Shown one piece after another: positions 1-8,317 of a DNA stretch of 64,000 nt (within the stretch, counting starts at the first letter, position 1; every line of letters starts with the position of its first letter). The stretch spans positions 1 to 64,000 of the forward strand of contig NZ_FNBG01000025.1 in assembly GCF_900102215.1 (NCBI RefSeq), read 5' to 3'. The notes below the pieces were generated by a model. The model was given only the letters and a program-made list of their open reading frames with translations. It searched no databases and had not been told where the DNA came from. The stretch is from Fontibacillus panacisegetis. Its GTDB lineage: Bacteria; Bacillota; Bacilli; Paenibacillales; Paenibacillaceae. Made by a program: the position numbers and the translations under genes.

Positions 1-524
1 AAGGGCAACCTTTCGCTTCTTAGAAACTGCTTATCCCATAAACTTCCAGTAAGTGGAGGTTTATTTGCTATGCTTAAAATCAGTATATCAAAAATCTCTT
101 TCCTACAAAACTGTCTATTGACAAAGTATTAGCTGGTTTTTTATTAAGCCCCTGCGAAAGAACAGTAGCGATTGCTGGCAAAGCTAAACAGCTCAGTCCC
201 ATGGAATTAGAGCGAAATTACTTCCCTATTCTCATATTCTCCCCATATGTGGATCGTAATCCGCCGATGCTCTCCGAATGATTCAGCCAGATGGCTGCGG
301 CTCAGGTCTTTGCGGTTAATCCTTCTCCCATCCATCCAGGATCACTATCATTTGCATTGCTGGACGAGTTCATTTAAGGCAAATTAATTCCAATACAAGA
401 CTATGTCTTTGATTAATCTCGATGGGATTTTTGTATAATCACCATAATTGATTCTTTTTTTAAAGGAGTCATGTGTATAATAGAGAATTATTTAAAATAA
501 AGAAAATACTCGGAGGACATCACT
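1..524. other. Gene-poor left edge
   Basis: I find no convincing coding region in this stretch. A hairpin at 38-64 (arms ATAAACTTCC and GGAGGTTTAT, one G-T pair) is followed by TTTG and could be a terminator for a gene outside the window. Short open frames exist on both strands around 200-380, but none has a ribosome binding site or a recognisable motif. The last 60 bases are AT-rich and lead into the next gene. Confidence 0.4.
38..64 (+). terminator. Possible terminator hairpin
   Basis: The 10-base arms ATAAACTTCC (38-47) and GGAGGTTTAT (55-64) pair with one G-T wobble around a 7-base loop. The run of T after it is short, so it may only be a hairpin. Confidence 0.35.
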
Positions 525-1127
525 TTGGCGTACAATATTACTAAAAGAGATACATTAAGTAACATTGCTAAAAAGTACAAACTAAGTTCTATTTACGCAC
601 AACAAGTCTTTGAAAATATTGTGTATGAAAAAAGAACCAGTCCATACTCACCTCCTATTGGAATCACAAGAGCTATAGATCATTATAATAACTTTGATGT
701 TGAAAAAACATTGCTCGAATCAAGTCATGTTGAGCAACTATATAAAATTTTTGATGAAAGAAGAACTCTTGTTCAATTATCCAGAGTACACTGCATAGAT
801 CTTGCTATTCTTCGTGGATCAGTACGCCGGAAATTAGGCGGAAATGTATCAAATTCTATGATTGTTCCCAAAGAAAAGATTGGAATTCTTATTAATGACG
901 CAAAGCAAAAAAAAGATCTATGTAAATCCTACGGGATTATTCCGTGCGATATCGAATTCTTGAATCAAGAAGAAATCAACATACTAATTCGGAAACTAAC
1001 TTTACATGTTAAAAAACCACAAGTTCTTCCTACACGTTATGTTTACGGAAGGACGCCGAATAGTTCCTTAGGTAAAGGGGGCGTAGGAAAAGAAGATAAG
1101 CGAATCCCGCCTCATTCAAGGTACTAG
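525..1127 (+). CDS. Hypothetical protein, AT-rich orphan gene
   Basis: I do not recognise this 200-residue protein. It begins at a TTG codon preceded by a good GGAGG site at 512-516 (8-base spacing), which supports this start. The N-terminal 30 residues (KRDTLSNIAKKYKLSSIYAQ) could form a helix-turn-helix, and the tail after about residue 165 is glycine/lysine-rich and probably disordered. No signal peptide or membrane segment is visible. The gene is clearly richer in A and T than the sporulation and metabolic genes that follow and is on the opposite strand to spoIIM, which suggests an acquired gene. A DNA-binding role is only a guess. Confidence 0.6.
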   Translation: MAYNITKRDTLSNIAKKYKLSSIYAQQVFENIVYEKRTSPYSPPIGITRAIDHYNNFDVEKTLLESSHVEQLYKIFDERRTLVQLSRVHCIDLAILRGSVRRKLGGNVSNSMIVPKEKIGILINDAKQKKDLCKSYGIIPCDIEFLNQEEINILIRKLTLHVKKPQVLPTRYVYGRTPNSSLGKGGVGKEDKRIPPHSRY

Positions 1128-1327
1128 TCATCAAAGTAGTTAAAAAAAATAGGGCCCCAAGGGTTGTATACATACATAACAAAAGCCATTAAAAAACAAG
1201 ATGAGATCATCCTGATTTTTGGAAACGTCCTGAACGCAGACAATCTGCAGTAAATGTGATTTTTCCGTGATTTTCTGCTTAATCAAGTATTTCAAAAATC
1301 CAGAGACACCAATGTATATGCACCCTT

Positions 1328-1954
1328 TTATGTAATTAAAGGAGTAACCCACCCCATCATCACCGGAGTAACCCACGTCTCAAACGACGAGACTGCAAGC
1401 AGAACCCCCGCCATAGCCAAAGTCAGACCTGTGTAGGATAGAAACGGACGGGCTACATTTCTCGTAGTATTCATCAGTACCCTGTTGCGGATAATGCCAA
1501 GGGAGAACCCTACTGCAGCTACACTGGTTATAAGAAGAGCAGGAATAACGATCATATTATGGGGAGCAATGGATACCAGGGCAAATAATAACCCCTTCCA
1601 TGTAAACTGACCTACCAGGCATCCTACTGCAAAGCCGATCAAAACACCCTTTAGAAAATCAAGAATTAAAATACCGGGAAGTCCGATTACCGAAAGTCCA
1701 AGCAGCCAAATAAGCCCTAACCATTTAAGATGCAAGCCCGCTACTTCCCAAAACGAATGCCCTTCAAACTCCCCGCCTCCCTCATTAACCGAAACGAAAA
1801 AATTGCCTAAATACCGGGATATATCCTGCTGCTGCTCTAGCGTCAATGCATTTACCATCAGAGCTCCAAACACGACCCCCATTAAAAATAATACGGCTAC
1901 AAAAATATACAACGGCGTTTGATCCTTAAGGCTATGCCGGAACGGCTGAAGCAT
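1328..1954 (-). CDS. spoIIM: Stage II sporulation protein M
   Basis: SpoIIM is an integral membrane protein of the DMP complex (SpoIID-SpoIIM-SpoIIP), which thins septal peptidoglycan and drives engulfment of the forespore. The 208-residue product has about five hydrophobic segments spread along its length, as expected for the family (about 210 residues). I chose the ATG at 1954 and not the upstream GTG at 1984 because AAGGAGG lies 7-8 bases before it. The gene stands with endoQ-like and nudF genes upstream, an arrangement near the B. subtilis yqk region. It probably belongs to a mother-cell (sigma-E) regulon, by knowledge of the family; I did not identify the promoter. Confidence 0.9.
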   Translation of the reverse strand: MLQPFRHSLKDQTPLYIFVAVLFLMGVVFGALMVNALTLEQQQDISRYLGNFFVSVNEGGGEFEGHSFWEVAGLHLKWLGLIWLLGLSVIGLPGILILDFLKGVLIGFAVGCLVGQFTWKGLLFALVSIAPHNMIVIPALLITSVAAVGFSLGIIRNRVLMNTTRNVARPFLSYTGLTLAMAGVLLAVSSFETWVTPVMMGWVTPLIT

Positions 1955-2051
1955 ACGAGGTTCCCTCCTTGTCCATCCTCTCACTAAATGGAGTGATATA
2001 TAAAGCTATGAACAAGCTGTGTCCCGTATGCGTGTTTCGGAAGTGAAGATT

Positions 2052-3254
2052 TTACGATTTCGCGACTTTCCCGTATATTCCTCCCCCGCCTGTTTCCAAC
2101 TGAAGCTTGCCCTCCCGTGCATCACATATTTTAGATGCCAGATCGTCCCCAACAACATGACTTAGATCCTGATAAGAGACCTGATGCAATATGTTCATCT
2201 CCGTACCAAAGCTGCCAAGCAGCAGCTCCAGCTTGGCAGGACCAAGACCTGGAATGAACTCAAGCGGAACTTGATAATGATAGAGCGGCCGATTCTCGGG
2301 AACCTGTGGGGCGCTCCGATCCCCAATCGAAACTATCCGATCCAGAACGCCTCGAACCAGCTTTGTTTTCCCGCAATAAGGGCAGCGTTCTACTGATACA
2401 TTTGCCTCATCAATAATGTAATTACAGCTGGAGCAATATGTTCTGTGATATTTGCCAAGACGTGGATTCAGCCCGAAATTTCCTTCCACTTTACGGCCAT
2501 CAGTGCAAGCTAACGCTTTTACAAATTCACCGTAGGTCGGCTCTGCAAGGACAAGCTTATTATATTCCCTGCCGATTTTCTTCAATGAGTGAGCATCTGA
2601 ATTAGTCAGATACGTGTAACGATCCAATTCACTGATCCATCCAGCCATTTCGCTATCTGCGCTGAGTCCCAGCTCTACTGCACTAATCAGGTCAGGGTCA
2701 AGAACATCCCCAATACGTGGCGCACAGCTGCCATATATGCTTCGGTGAGGAGTGAAAATATGAGCTGGAATGATCATTCCGCCACGTGCGTAAACTTCCT
2801 TCTGCAGCTCTTTAGCTGGAGCATAAACCCGTTGTGAGCTCAGATTTACGTTTTTCATTCGTACTTTAAGCCATTGTGTAAAAGATTGCATTGTTTCAAG
2901 ATACGGGAAAAATGCGAGTAAATGTGCCGGACCCATGCCTGGCTCACGTATTTCAAGTTCGCTGCCAAGCAAGATGGTTGTATTTCTGTAGGAAATCCCC
3001 CCGTCTGCTAGCTCTTGCATTTCTCCCTGCTTCAGACAAGTCAGGATATCGTCCTGCACACCTGGAGAATGACAATCGATAATTCCGACAAGCTGAATGC
3101 CTTTGCGTTCGGCTGCCTCCCTTGCAATGTTGGCAAAAGTGAGATCGCGGCTGCCGCTAATTTTAACTGGTGCACCTTGTTCAGTACGTCCGATATGGAT
3201 ATGGAGATCGCCATAATACATGTCTAAATTCGGATGATTTGTCATCATAGTCAC
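2052..3254 (-). CDS. Endonuclease Q (EndoQ/YqxK-like PHP nuclease)
   Basis: This 400-residue protein has the layout of EndoQ, a nuclease that nicks DNA 5' of deaminated bases such as uracil and hypoxanthine. An N-terminal PHP metal site is visible: DLHIH at residues 16-20, D60/H62, and SDAH at 219-222. A four-cysteine zinc ribbon follows (CSSC 274-277 and CPYC 291-294), and a helix-hairpin-helix element PGLGPAK sits at 335-341. The gene begins right at the nudF stop codon, so the two are probably translated together. The start is uncertain: GTG at 3254, or the in-frame ATG codons at 3248 and 3245 that follow AGGTGA. Function is inferred from motif order, with good confidence in the family. 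Confidence 0.85.
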   Translation of the reverse strand: MTMMTNHPNLDMYYGDLHIHIGRTEQGAPVKISGSRDLTFANIAREAAERKGIQLVGIIDCHSPGVQDDILTCLKQGEMQELADGGISYRNTTILLGSELEIREPGMGPAHLLAFFPYLETMQSFTQWLKVRMKNVNLSSQRVYAPAKELQKEVYARGGMIIPAHIFTPHRSIYGSCAPRIGDVLDPDLISAVELGLSADSEMAGWISELDRYTYLTNSDAHSLKKIGREYNKLVLAEPTYGEFVKALACTDGRKVEGNFGLNPRLGKYHRTYCSSCNYIIDEANVSVERCPYCGKTKLVRGVLDRIVSIGDRSAPQVPENRPLYHYQVPLEFIPGLGPAKLELLLGSFGTEMNILHQVSYQDLSHVVGDDLASKICDAREGKLQLETGGGGIYGKVAKS

Positions 3255-3824
3255 CTAAGCTTCATTCTTGGTTGCCAGATGCAACTGCCAGTAATACGCC
3301 GCTAGAATCGTTTTGGCATCTGCAATTCGGCCTTCACTAATATAACGTTGTGTTTCCTCCAATGTAGCCTCATACACTTCAATAAATTCGTCATCGTCCA
3401 AAGCCATCTCTCCGGCAGTCAATTCCTCAGCTAAATACAAATGAATGATTTCGTCGGCAAATCCGGGTGAAGTATAAAAGGAATGCAGATGAGTAATTTT
3501 ACCGCAAGTGTAGCCTGTTTCCTCCTGAAGCTCTCTCCGGGCGGCTTCCATTGGATCTTCGCCTTTTTCCAGCTTGCCTGCCGGAATTTCCAGCTCACAG
3601 CGGCCCATAGCCTGACGGAACTGATCCACGAGCAAAAGTCGACCATCTCTTATTGCGACTACAGCAACAGCGCCTGGATGCTTTACTATCTCTCTTTTTC
3701 CTGTGCTTCCGTCTGGAAGCTCTACCGTATCCACCTGCAGAGAAATAACCTTTCCTGCAAAAATATGCTCTGTCGATACCGTTATTTCATTCAATTTATT
3801 CGTCATCTTCATCCATCCCATCAA
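3255..3824 (-). CDS. nudF: Nudix hydrolase, ADP-ribose pyrophosphatase
   Basis: The protein carries a complete Nudix box beginning at G83 (G-x5-E-x7-REL-x-EE-x-G, residues about 83-105). The sequence IPAGKLEKGED and the 189-residue length fit the ADP-ribose pyrophosphatase subfamily (NudF/YqkG), which hydrolyses ADP-ribose to AMP and ribose-5-phosphate. It lies just before the EndoQ gene with no gap. The exact start is unclear because several Met codons (3824, 3806) lie close together and no strong ribosome binding site separates them. The divergent mciZ-like gene upstream repeats the B. subtilis neighbourhood of nudF. Confidence 0.9.
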   Translation of the reverse strand: MMGWMKMTNKLNEITVSTEHIFAGKVISLQVDTVELPDGSTGKREIVKHPGAVAVVAIRDGRLLLVDQFRQAMGRCELEIPAGKLEKGEDPMEAARRELQEETGYTCGKITHLHSFYTSPGFADEIIHLYLAEELTAGEMALDDDEFIEVYEATLEETQRYISEGRIADAKTILAAYYWQLHLATKNEA

Positions 3825-3851
3825 TTTAATAAATTTCTTGTCTCAACCTAA

Positions 3852-3881
3852 GGCATAACTTGTCCAGCCGCTACATAAGGT
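3852..3881 (+). promoter_or_regulatory. Possible sigma-E promoter of mciZ
   Basis: A -35-like GGCATAAC (3852-3859) and a -10-like CATAAGGT (3874-3881) are 14 bases apart, in reasonable agreement with the sigma-E consensus (GKCATATT, 13-15 bases, CATACAMT). The start codon follows about 39 bases later. The match is moderate. It fits the known mother-cell control of mciZ in B. subtilis. Confidence 0.4.
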
Positions 3882-3919
3882 GTTAATATACAAACCCTTC
3901 TAAATAAAGGAGCCCTATC

Positions 3920-4063
3920 ATGATGAAGAGCTATGTTAGAATGAATTCCATCCATTTTCAGGGTAAAGCCTGGCAAATCAAAATGCTTCTCTCCCAGTGG
4001 CAAAAAGAAGCTGGTCCCACTGCCAAGGTTATTGACGTGATCCATTCGCGTTATAAAAAATAA
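3920..4063 (+). CDS. mciZ: MciZ-like FtsZ inhibitor, 47 aa
   Basis: A 47-residue ORF starts at ATG 3920 (or 3923), with AAAGGAG at 3906-3912 as ribosome binding site. Its N-terminal half (KSYVRM, then a gap, then GKAWQIK) matches my memory of B. subtilis MciZ (RM near residue 5 and GKAWEIR near residue 15), a 40-residue mother-cell peptide that caps FtsZ filaments during sporulation. The position beside nudF also agrees with B. subtilis. The C-terminal half is less conserved and lysine/arginine-rich. The identification rests on a short motif and synteny, so alignment to curated MciZ families should settle it. If real, it would stop Z-ring formation in the mother cell after the asymmetric division. 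Confidence 0.75.
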   Translation: MMKSYVRMNSIHFQGKAWQIKMLLSQWQKEAGPTAKVIDVIHSRYKK

Positions 4064-4080
4064 TGCGAGGTGACTTTGCA

Positions 4081-4830
4081 ATGAATCAAAATGAAGCCAT
4101 GATCGAACTGCATTTGGAAAGTCTAATTAGAGATGGACAAGCCCGCGCTGCCCTGGAGCTTATTCTGGAGTCGGAACAGAAAGAAAGCTCTAGCCGATCA
4201 GCTGATTTCACCCTTAGTTTAACCCAATTGTCCCATTTGTGTCGTCTGCATCTATATATCTGCGATACCTGCGCCCCACACGAGCTTGGACAAGAGATCA
4301 TGATCTCGGATCTGATCCTTCGTTCCGTTCAATTAGGACTCCTAGATGTAGCAAATACGCTCGCTGGAGATTCGGATATTCATTTACAATGTATTTTGAT
4401 AAATGCACTATACGGTGAAGGATATATATCCATTGTTAAAGAAAAAATTGCCCCAATCGATCATTCTCTTCTTACTTCAGCTAAAGCACCTTATCGCGAA
4501 ATCGCCTATATTTATGCAGAAATTCTGCATGATGACGAACGCTACAATGATGCTGCAATCATTTTTGAAGCCTTGGCGGAAGAGACTCCATATATGGCAA
4601 AAGCAAGATACGCAGCTTGCTCATGTTACTTGAATGAAACGATGAATTTTTTACTGGCAAGGATCGAGCTGTACCATCCGGGCAAGGATGAGCAAGCTAA
4701 AATCTCAAAATATTTAGACGACATTTCCACTACACTGCAAATTATCCACTCAACCCGTTGGCATACTGAATGGTCATTGTCCCAAAGTAAACGCAGCTTA
4801 TCCGAGCTTCCTGATTCCACTCTTCACTAA
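4081..4830 (+). CDS. Hypothetical protein, helical-repeat-like
   Basis: I do not recognise the family. The start at ATG 4081 is chosen because GAGGTGA lies just upstream; an in-frame ATG at 4063 has none. The 249-residue product is soluble and mostly alpha-helical in appearance. Short stretches around residues 140-190 (YAEILHDDERYNDAAIIFEA and following) resemble one or two TPR units (Y/A spacing), so a tetratricopeptide scaffold is possible. It lies 17 bases after the mciZ-like gene on the same strand, and the two may share a transcript, which hints at a sporulation role. Confidence 0.65.
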   Translation: MNQNEAMIELHLESLIRDGQARAALELILESEQKESSSRSADFTLSLTQLSHLCRLHLYICDTCAPHELGQEIMISDLILRSVQLGLLDVANTLAGDSDIHLQCILINALYGEGYISIVKEKIAPIDHSLLTSAKAPYREIAYIYAEILHDDERYNDAAIIFEALAEETPYMAKARYAACSCYLNETMNFLLARIELYHPGKDEQAKISKYLDDISTTLQIIHSTRWHTEWSLSQSKRSLSELPDSTLH

Positions 4831-4850
4831 AAAGAAAAGTTTATAACAAA

Positions 4851-4883
4851 ACCGCCCGGAGCATTTGTCGCTTACCGGACGGT
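4851..4883 (-). terminator. Terminator between convergent genes
   Basis: The arms ACCGCCCGG (4851-4859) and CCGGACGGT (4875-4883) pair at 8 of 9 positions around a 15-base loop. On the minus strand TTTTGTTATA follows, so it probably ends the peptidase transcript. It may also serve the plus-strand gene. Confidence 0.6.
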
Positions 4884-4900
4884 AAATATAGAACAGTGAA

Positions 4901-6028
4901 TTATACAGATTGCTTAATGATTTCAAGTGCATATTCCGAGATTTTTACAATATCCTCGACCTTGATTCGTTCCGAAGTCGTATGAATATCCTCATACCCG
5001 ACAGCCAAATTGACGGTAGGTACCCCTAGCCCGTTGAAATTGTTCGCATCGCTGCCACCGCCGGAGCTAAAAGTGTCCCCCGAAAGTCCAAGCTGTCTGG
5101 CCGCTTTCTTCGCTTTAACGACCACCTCATCATCATCGCTAAAATGGAATGAAGGGTATGCGACGACACTATGGAATTCTCCTCTAGTATCGTATTCTTT
5201 GCATACCAACTCTACAGCATCCTTCATTTCCTGGATTTGCTTGTTCAGTTTATCCTGATTAGTACTGCGTGCTTCAGCATACAGCTTCACATAATCCGGG
5301 ACAATATTCGTAGCCCCACCGCCTTCAAATTTGCCGATGTTGGCCGTTGTTTCTTCATCAATGCGTCCCAGATTCATACGGGAAATGATCTTTCCGGCTA
5401 CTTGAATAGCACTGATTCCATCCTCAGGATTAACACCAGCATGAGCCGACTTACCATAAATTTCAATATCGATCTGGGCACGGGACGGAGATGATGTGCA
5501 AATCGTTCCAACCTCACCATTAGAATCGATAGCAAAACCGTATTTTGCATCAAGCAGACTTGCATCAATCAATCTGGACCCAATGAGCGCGGACTCCTCA
5601 CCCGCTGTAATGACGAATTGAATTTGTCCGTGAGGCAGTTGATTTTCATTCACCGTCTGAATAACTTCGAGCAATGCGGCTACACCAGCTTTATCATCTG
5701 AGCCAAGAATGGTAGTCCCGTTACTTCTTATCCACCCATCATCACCAATAACAGGCTTGATTCCATTGCCAGGTGCAACTGTATCCATGTGACATGTGAA
5801 CAGGAAAGGCTCAACCTCCTTACCGTCAATTCCGTTAGACTTCCAGGTCGCGACCAGATTCCCTGCAGCATGCCCTGTTCTTGACATAGAATCGTCCTCA
5901 ACAACTTCAAGTCCAAGCTCAATGAACTTGGCTTTTAAATAATCCGCAATCTGACGTTCACTTCTCGTCTCACTATCGATTTGTACTAAATCCAAAAATT
6001 GTGAGATTACTCTTTCCTTATTAACCAC
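4901..6028 (-). CDS. M20 family peptidase (PepT-like, YqjE)
   Basis: A 375-residue zinc peptidase of the M20/tripeptidase-T type. Metal and catalytic residues are visible: H80 and D82 in CHMDTV, D111 in GSDDKAG, and E144/E145 in TAGEES. A later HTTSERI supplies the C-terminal histidine. A dimerisation (lid) domain is expected in between, around the SAHAGVNPEDG stretch. It resembles B. subtilis YqjE, which is described as peptidase-T-like and whose natural substrate is not certain to me. The gene ends at a hairpin terminator and is transcribed alone, with the Prli42-like gene starting divergently about 90 bases upstream. Confidence 0.85.
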   Translation of the reverse strand: MVNKERVISQFLDLVQIDSETRSERQIADYLKAKFIELGLEVVEDDSMSRTGHAAGNLVATWKSNGIDGKEVEPFLFTCHMDTVAPGNGIKPVIGDDGWIRSNGTTILGSDDKAGVAALLEVIQTVNENQLPHGQIQFVITAGEESALIGSRLIDASLLDAKYGFAIDSNGEVGTICTSSPSRAQIDIEIYGKSAHAGVNPEDGISAIQVAGKIISRMNLGRIDEETTANIGKFEGGGATNIVPDYVKLYAEARSTNQDKLNKQIQEMKDAVELVCKEYDTRGEFHSVVAYPSFHFSDDDEVVVKAKKAARQLGLSGDTFSSGGGSDANNFNGLGVPTVNLAVGYEDIHTTSERIKVEDIVKISEYALEIIKQSV

Positions 6029-6118
6029 TGGACTTTCCTCACTTTCTTCTGTACGATGATTACGTTAAAATATAGTTTAACTGCAACACTTAATATACCT
6101 GAAGGAGATTTGTAACAT

Positions 6119-6217
6119 ATGCAGAAAAAATGGTTAAAAATCGTCGTATTTATCATGCTGTTTGCTATGGTAGGTTCTACTCTTCTTGCACTGCTTGAGC
6201 CTTTGTTTATTCGTTAA
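6119..6217 (+). CDS. Prli42-like stressosome membrane mini-protein, 32 aa
   Basis: A 32-residue ORF has a strong GAAGGAG site at 6101-6107 and codes for a basic start (MQKKWLK) followed by a single membrane helix (residues about 7-27). This is the layout of Prli42, the small protein reported in Listeria to tether the stressosome to the membrane. Its 3' end overlaps the convergent lipB gene by 11 bases. The sequence is too short for certainty, but the ribosome binding site, the K-K-W-x-K-I-V-x(4)-ML pattern and the membrane helix all fit. Confidence 0.65.
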   Translation: MQKKWLKIVVFIMLFAMVGSTLLALLEPLFIR

Positions 6218-6896
6218 TAACAATGCTGCCATTGTATCCGAACACTTCATTAAAATAGGGGATGATGTCACGTGCGGTTTGCTCTACGGTCATCGACTGT
6301 CCTGTGACATCTTCCAGCGAAGTTACCCCGTACTGCTGAATACCACACGGAATAATTCCCCGAAACCCTTCGGCTTCAATCCCCGATTTAATGTTAAAAG
6401 CAAATCCATGACTCGTAACAAACCCCTTACGATGTCGACATTTATTGAACTTCACGCCGATTGCCGTAATTTTCCTGTCTCCGACCCATACTCCGGTAAA
6501 TTCCGGTTTTCTAGTGCCAACAACCCCAAAGCTGCTTAAGTAATTTATGATGACCTGCTCAAGCTGTCTTAAATAACCATGCAGGTCAAGTCCCTTCGAA
6601 CCGTCCAGCCATAACAGCGGGTATCCAACCAATTGTCCAGGCCCATGATAAGTAATATCCCCGCCGCGATCAATTTCAAACACGGAGATCCCTTGCTCAC
6701 GCAGCTGCTCTGGTCCGAGCAATAGATGCTCAGGATGACGCTGTGAGCCTATTGTATAAGTAGGTGGATGCTGAAGAAGCAGCAGGTGCTCCTGCTGCTG
6801 TCCTTCATCAATATCCTTGACCAGCTTCTTCTGTTTGTCCCATGCATCGCCATATTCCATCATAGGAATATATTGAATTTGTAACGGTTGGGTCAT
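6207..6896 (-). CDS. lipB: Octanoyl-[acyl carrier protein]:protein N-octanoyltransferase
   Basis: LipB transfers octanoate from acyl carrier protein to a lysine on lipoyl domains, the first step of lipoate assembly. The protein (229 residues) has HGPGQ at 84-88, the catalytic lysine K142 in DRKITAIG and the catalytic cysteine C184 in IIPCGI. It follows bkdB by 21 bases, and bkdB carries a lipoyl domain, so the gene directly supplies the cofactor of the enzyme complex encoded upstream. Many Bacillus species use LipM/LipL instead, and Paenibacillus having a true LipB next to a 2-oxoacid dehydrogenase is a useful detail. Confidence 0.93.
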   Translation of the reverse strand: MTQPLQIQYIPMMEYGDAWDKQKKLVKDIDEGQQQEHLLLLQHPPTYTIGSQRHPEHLLLGPEQLREQGISVFEIDRGGDITYHGPGQLVGYPLLWLDGSKGLDLHGYLRQLEQVIINYLSSFGVVGTRKPEFTGVWVGDRKITAIGVKFNKCRHRKGFVTSHGFAFNIKSGIEAEGFRGIIPCGIQQYGVTSLEDVTGQSMTVEQTARDIIPYFNEVFGYNGSIVINE

Positions 6897-6917
6897 GCCG
6901 CATCAGCCCTCCAAGGA

Positions 6918-8297
6918 TTAATAGACTTGAGTATCAAGAGAATAACTCTCCATATTATCCTTAACACGCTGCATAAATCTTCCGCAAATGACCCCATCCA
7001 AAATACGATGGTCTAACGACAGACATAAATTTGCCATTGAACGCACCGCGAGCATATCATTAATTACGACCGGACGCTTCACAATCGATTCAAATGTTAA
7101 AATAGCAGCCTGTGGATAATTAATAATCGGCTGAGTCAAAATAGACCCGAAGGAACCTGTATTATTGATAGTAAATGTGCCGCCCTGCATATCATCAAGT
7201 TTTAATTTACCTGCACGTACCTTTGTAGCCAGCTCTTCGATTTCACGAGCAAGACCCGCAATGTTCTTCTGATCGGCTTTCTTAATAACTGGAGTCAGTA
7301 CCGAATCCTCAGTACCTACCGCAAGCGAAATGTTGATATCCCGCTTCACGATGATTTTATCGACTCCCCATACAGAGTTCATGATAGGATAATCCTTAAT
7401 TGCACTAACTACTGCCTTCATAAGAAAAGCCAGATACGTCAGGTTTACGCCTTCCTTTTGCTTGAACTCATTTTTGATCTTATTACGAAGCTGCACAAGA
7501 TTCGTCACATCAACTTCAATCATCATCCAGCCATGTGGAATTTCAGATACGCTCTGACGCATACGCGTCGCAATCGTATTACGAATAGGCGTGACGTCGA
7601 TAAAATACTCTGAACGATCTCCACCTTCCACTTCGATTGTAGGAATTCGTGGCGTTTCCGTCAGATGTAGGCCTGAATGACGAACTGGCTCGTTAGCAGC
7701 CTGATTCAGTACTGCCGGAGCTGCTTGTGCTTGGCTCACAGGCTGAGATACAGGAGCTGCCTGAGGTGCAGATGGAGCTATTGCTTGCGAAGTAGGATGA
7801 CCTGCCGACCCGCCATTTTCGAGATAAGTTAATACATCCTTACGTGTAATTCGTCCACCTAATCCGGTTCCCTGAATAGTCCGCAAGTCTAGACCATGCT
7901 CAGCTGCTAAGGTTTGAACGGCTGGAGAGTACCGACTGCGACTCGCGACATCCTGGGAAATCCCAGCTGCGTTTCCATGATCAACCGCAGTTGTCCCAGT
8001 AGAGGAACTGGCAATTGCTGCTGAGCCAGCTGCAGGCGCATCAACTGTGGTTTCAATCCGGCATATTATAGAACCAACCTGAATCTCTTGTCCCTCTTCT
8101 GCAAGCAGCTCTCCCATAACTCCATCGAGAGTGGACGGGATTTCCGCATTGACTTTGTCCGTAATGACTTCGCAAATGGGTTCATACTGCTCCACAGCAT
8201 CGCCCGGCTTTTTCAGCCATTTACCGATCGTTGCTGAGACAAGTGATTCCGCTAACTGAGGCATAACGACATCAATTAATTGTTTGTTGGATGACAT
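6918..8297 (-). CDS. bkdB: Branched-chain 2-oxoacid dehydrogenase E2
   Basis: This is the dihydrolipoamide acyltransferase core of a 2-oxoacid dehydrogenase complex. From ATG 8297 the protein has a lipoyl domain (lipoyl lysine K48 in TDKVNAE), an Ala/Pro/Gln-rich linker, a peripheral-subunit-binding domain (about 125-165), a second linker, and a catalytic domain ending in HRILDG (H430, D434, G435). I preferred ATG 8297 to the upstream TTG 8315 because GGGAGTGAG precedes it. The branched-chain assignment rests on the gene set with E1 alpha, E1 beta and E3. Its acyl-CoA products would prime iso and anteiso fatty acids, which dominate membranes of this group. Confidence 0.9.
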   Translation of the reverse strand: MSSNKQLIDVVMPQLAESLVSATIGKWLKKPGDAVEQYEPICEVITDKVNAEIPSTLDGVMGELLAEEGQEIQVGSIICRIETTVDAPAAGSAAIASSSTGTTAVDHGNAAGISQDVASRSRYSPAVQTLAAEHGLDLRTIQGTGLGGRITRKDVLTYLENGGSAGHPTSQAIAPSAPQAAPVSQPVSQAQAAPAVLNQAANEPVRHSGLHLTETPRIPTIEVEGGDRSEYFIDVTPIRNTIATRMRQSVSEIPHGWMMIEVDVTNLVQLRNKIKNEFKQKEGVNLTYLAFLMKAVVSAIKDYPIMNSVWGVDKIIVKRDINISLAVGTEDSVLTPVIKKADQKNIAGLAREIEELATKVRAGKLKLDDMQGGTFTINNTGSFGSILTQPIINYPQAAILTFESIVKRPVVINDMLAVRSMANLCLSLDHRILDGVICGRFMQRVKDNMESYSLDTQVY

Positions 8298-8317
8298 TTT
8301 CTCACTCACTCCCAAGG

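Noticed and set aside
1-524. Transposase fragment at the left edge
   Set aside because: I translated the likely frames on both strands and found no family motif.
1140-1376. 78-codon minus-strand ORF after spoIIM
   Set aside because: It overlaps the spoIIM 3' end in another frame, has no ribosome binding site and low-complexity hydrophobic content.
3848-4081. 77-codon minus-strand ORF
   Set aside because: It is antisense to the mciZ-like gene, whose ribosome binding site and motif are better.
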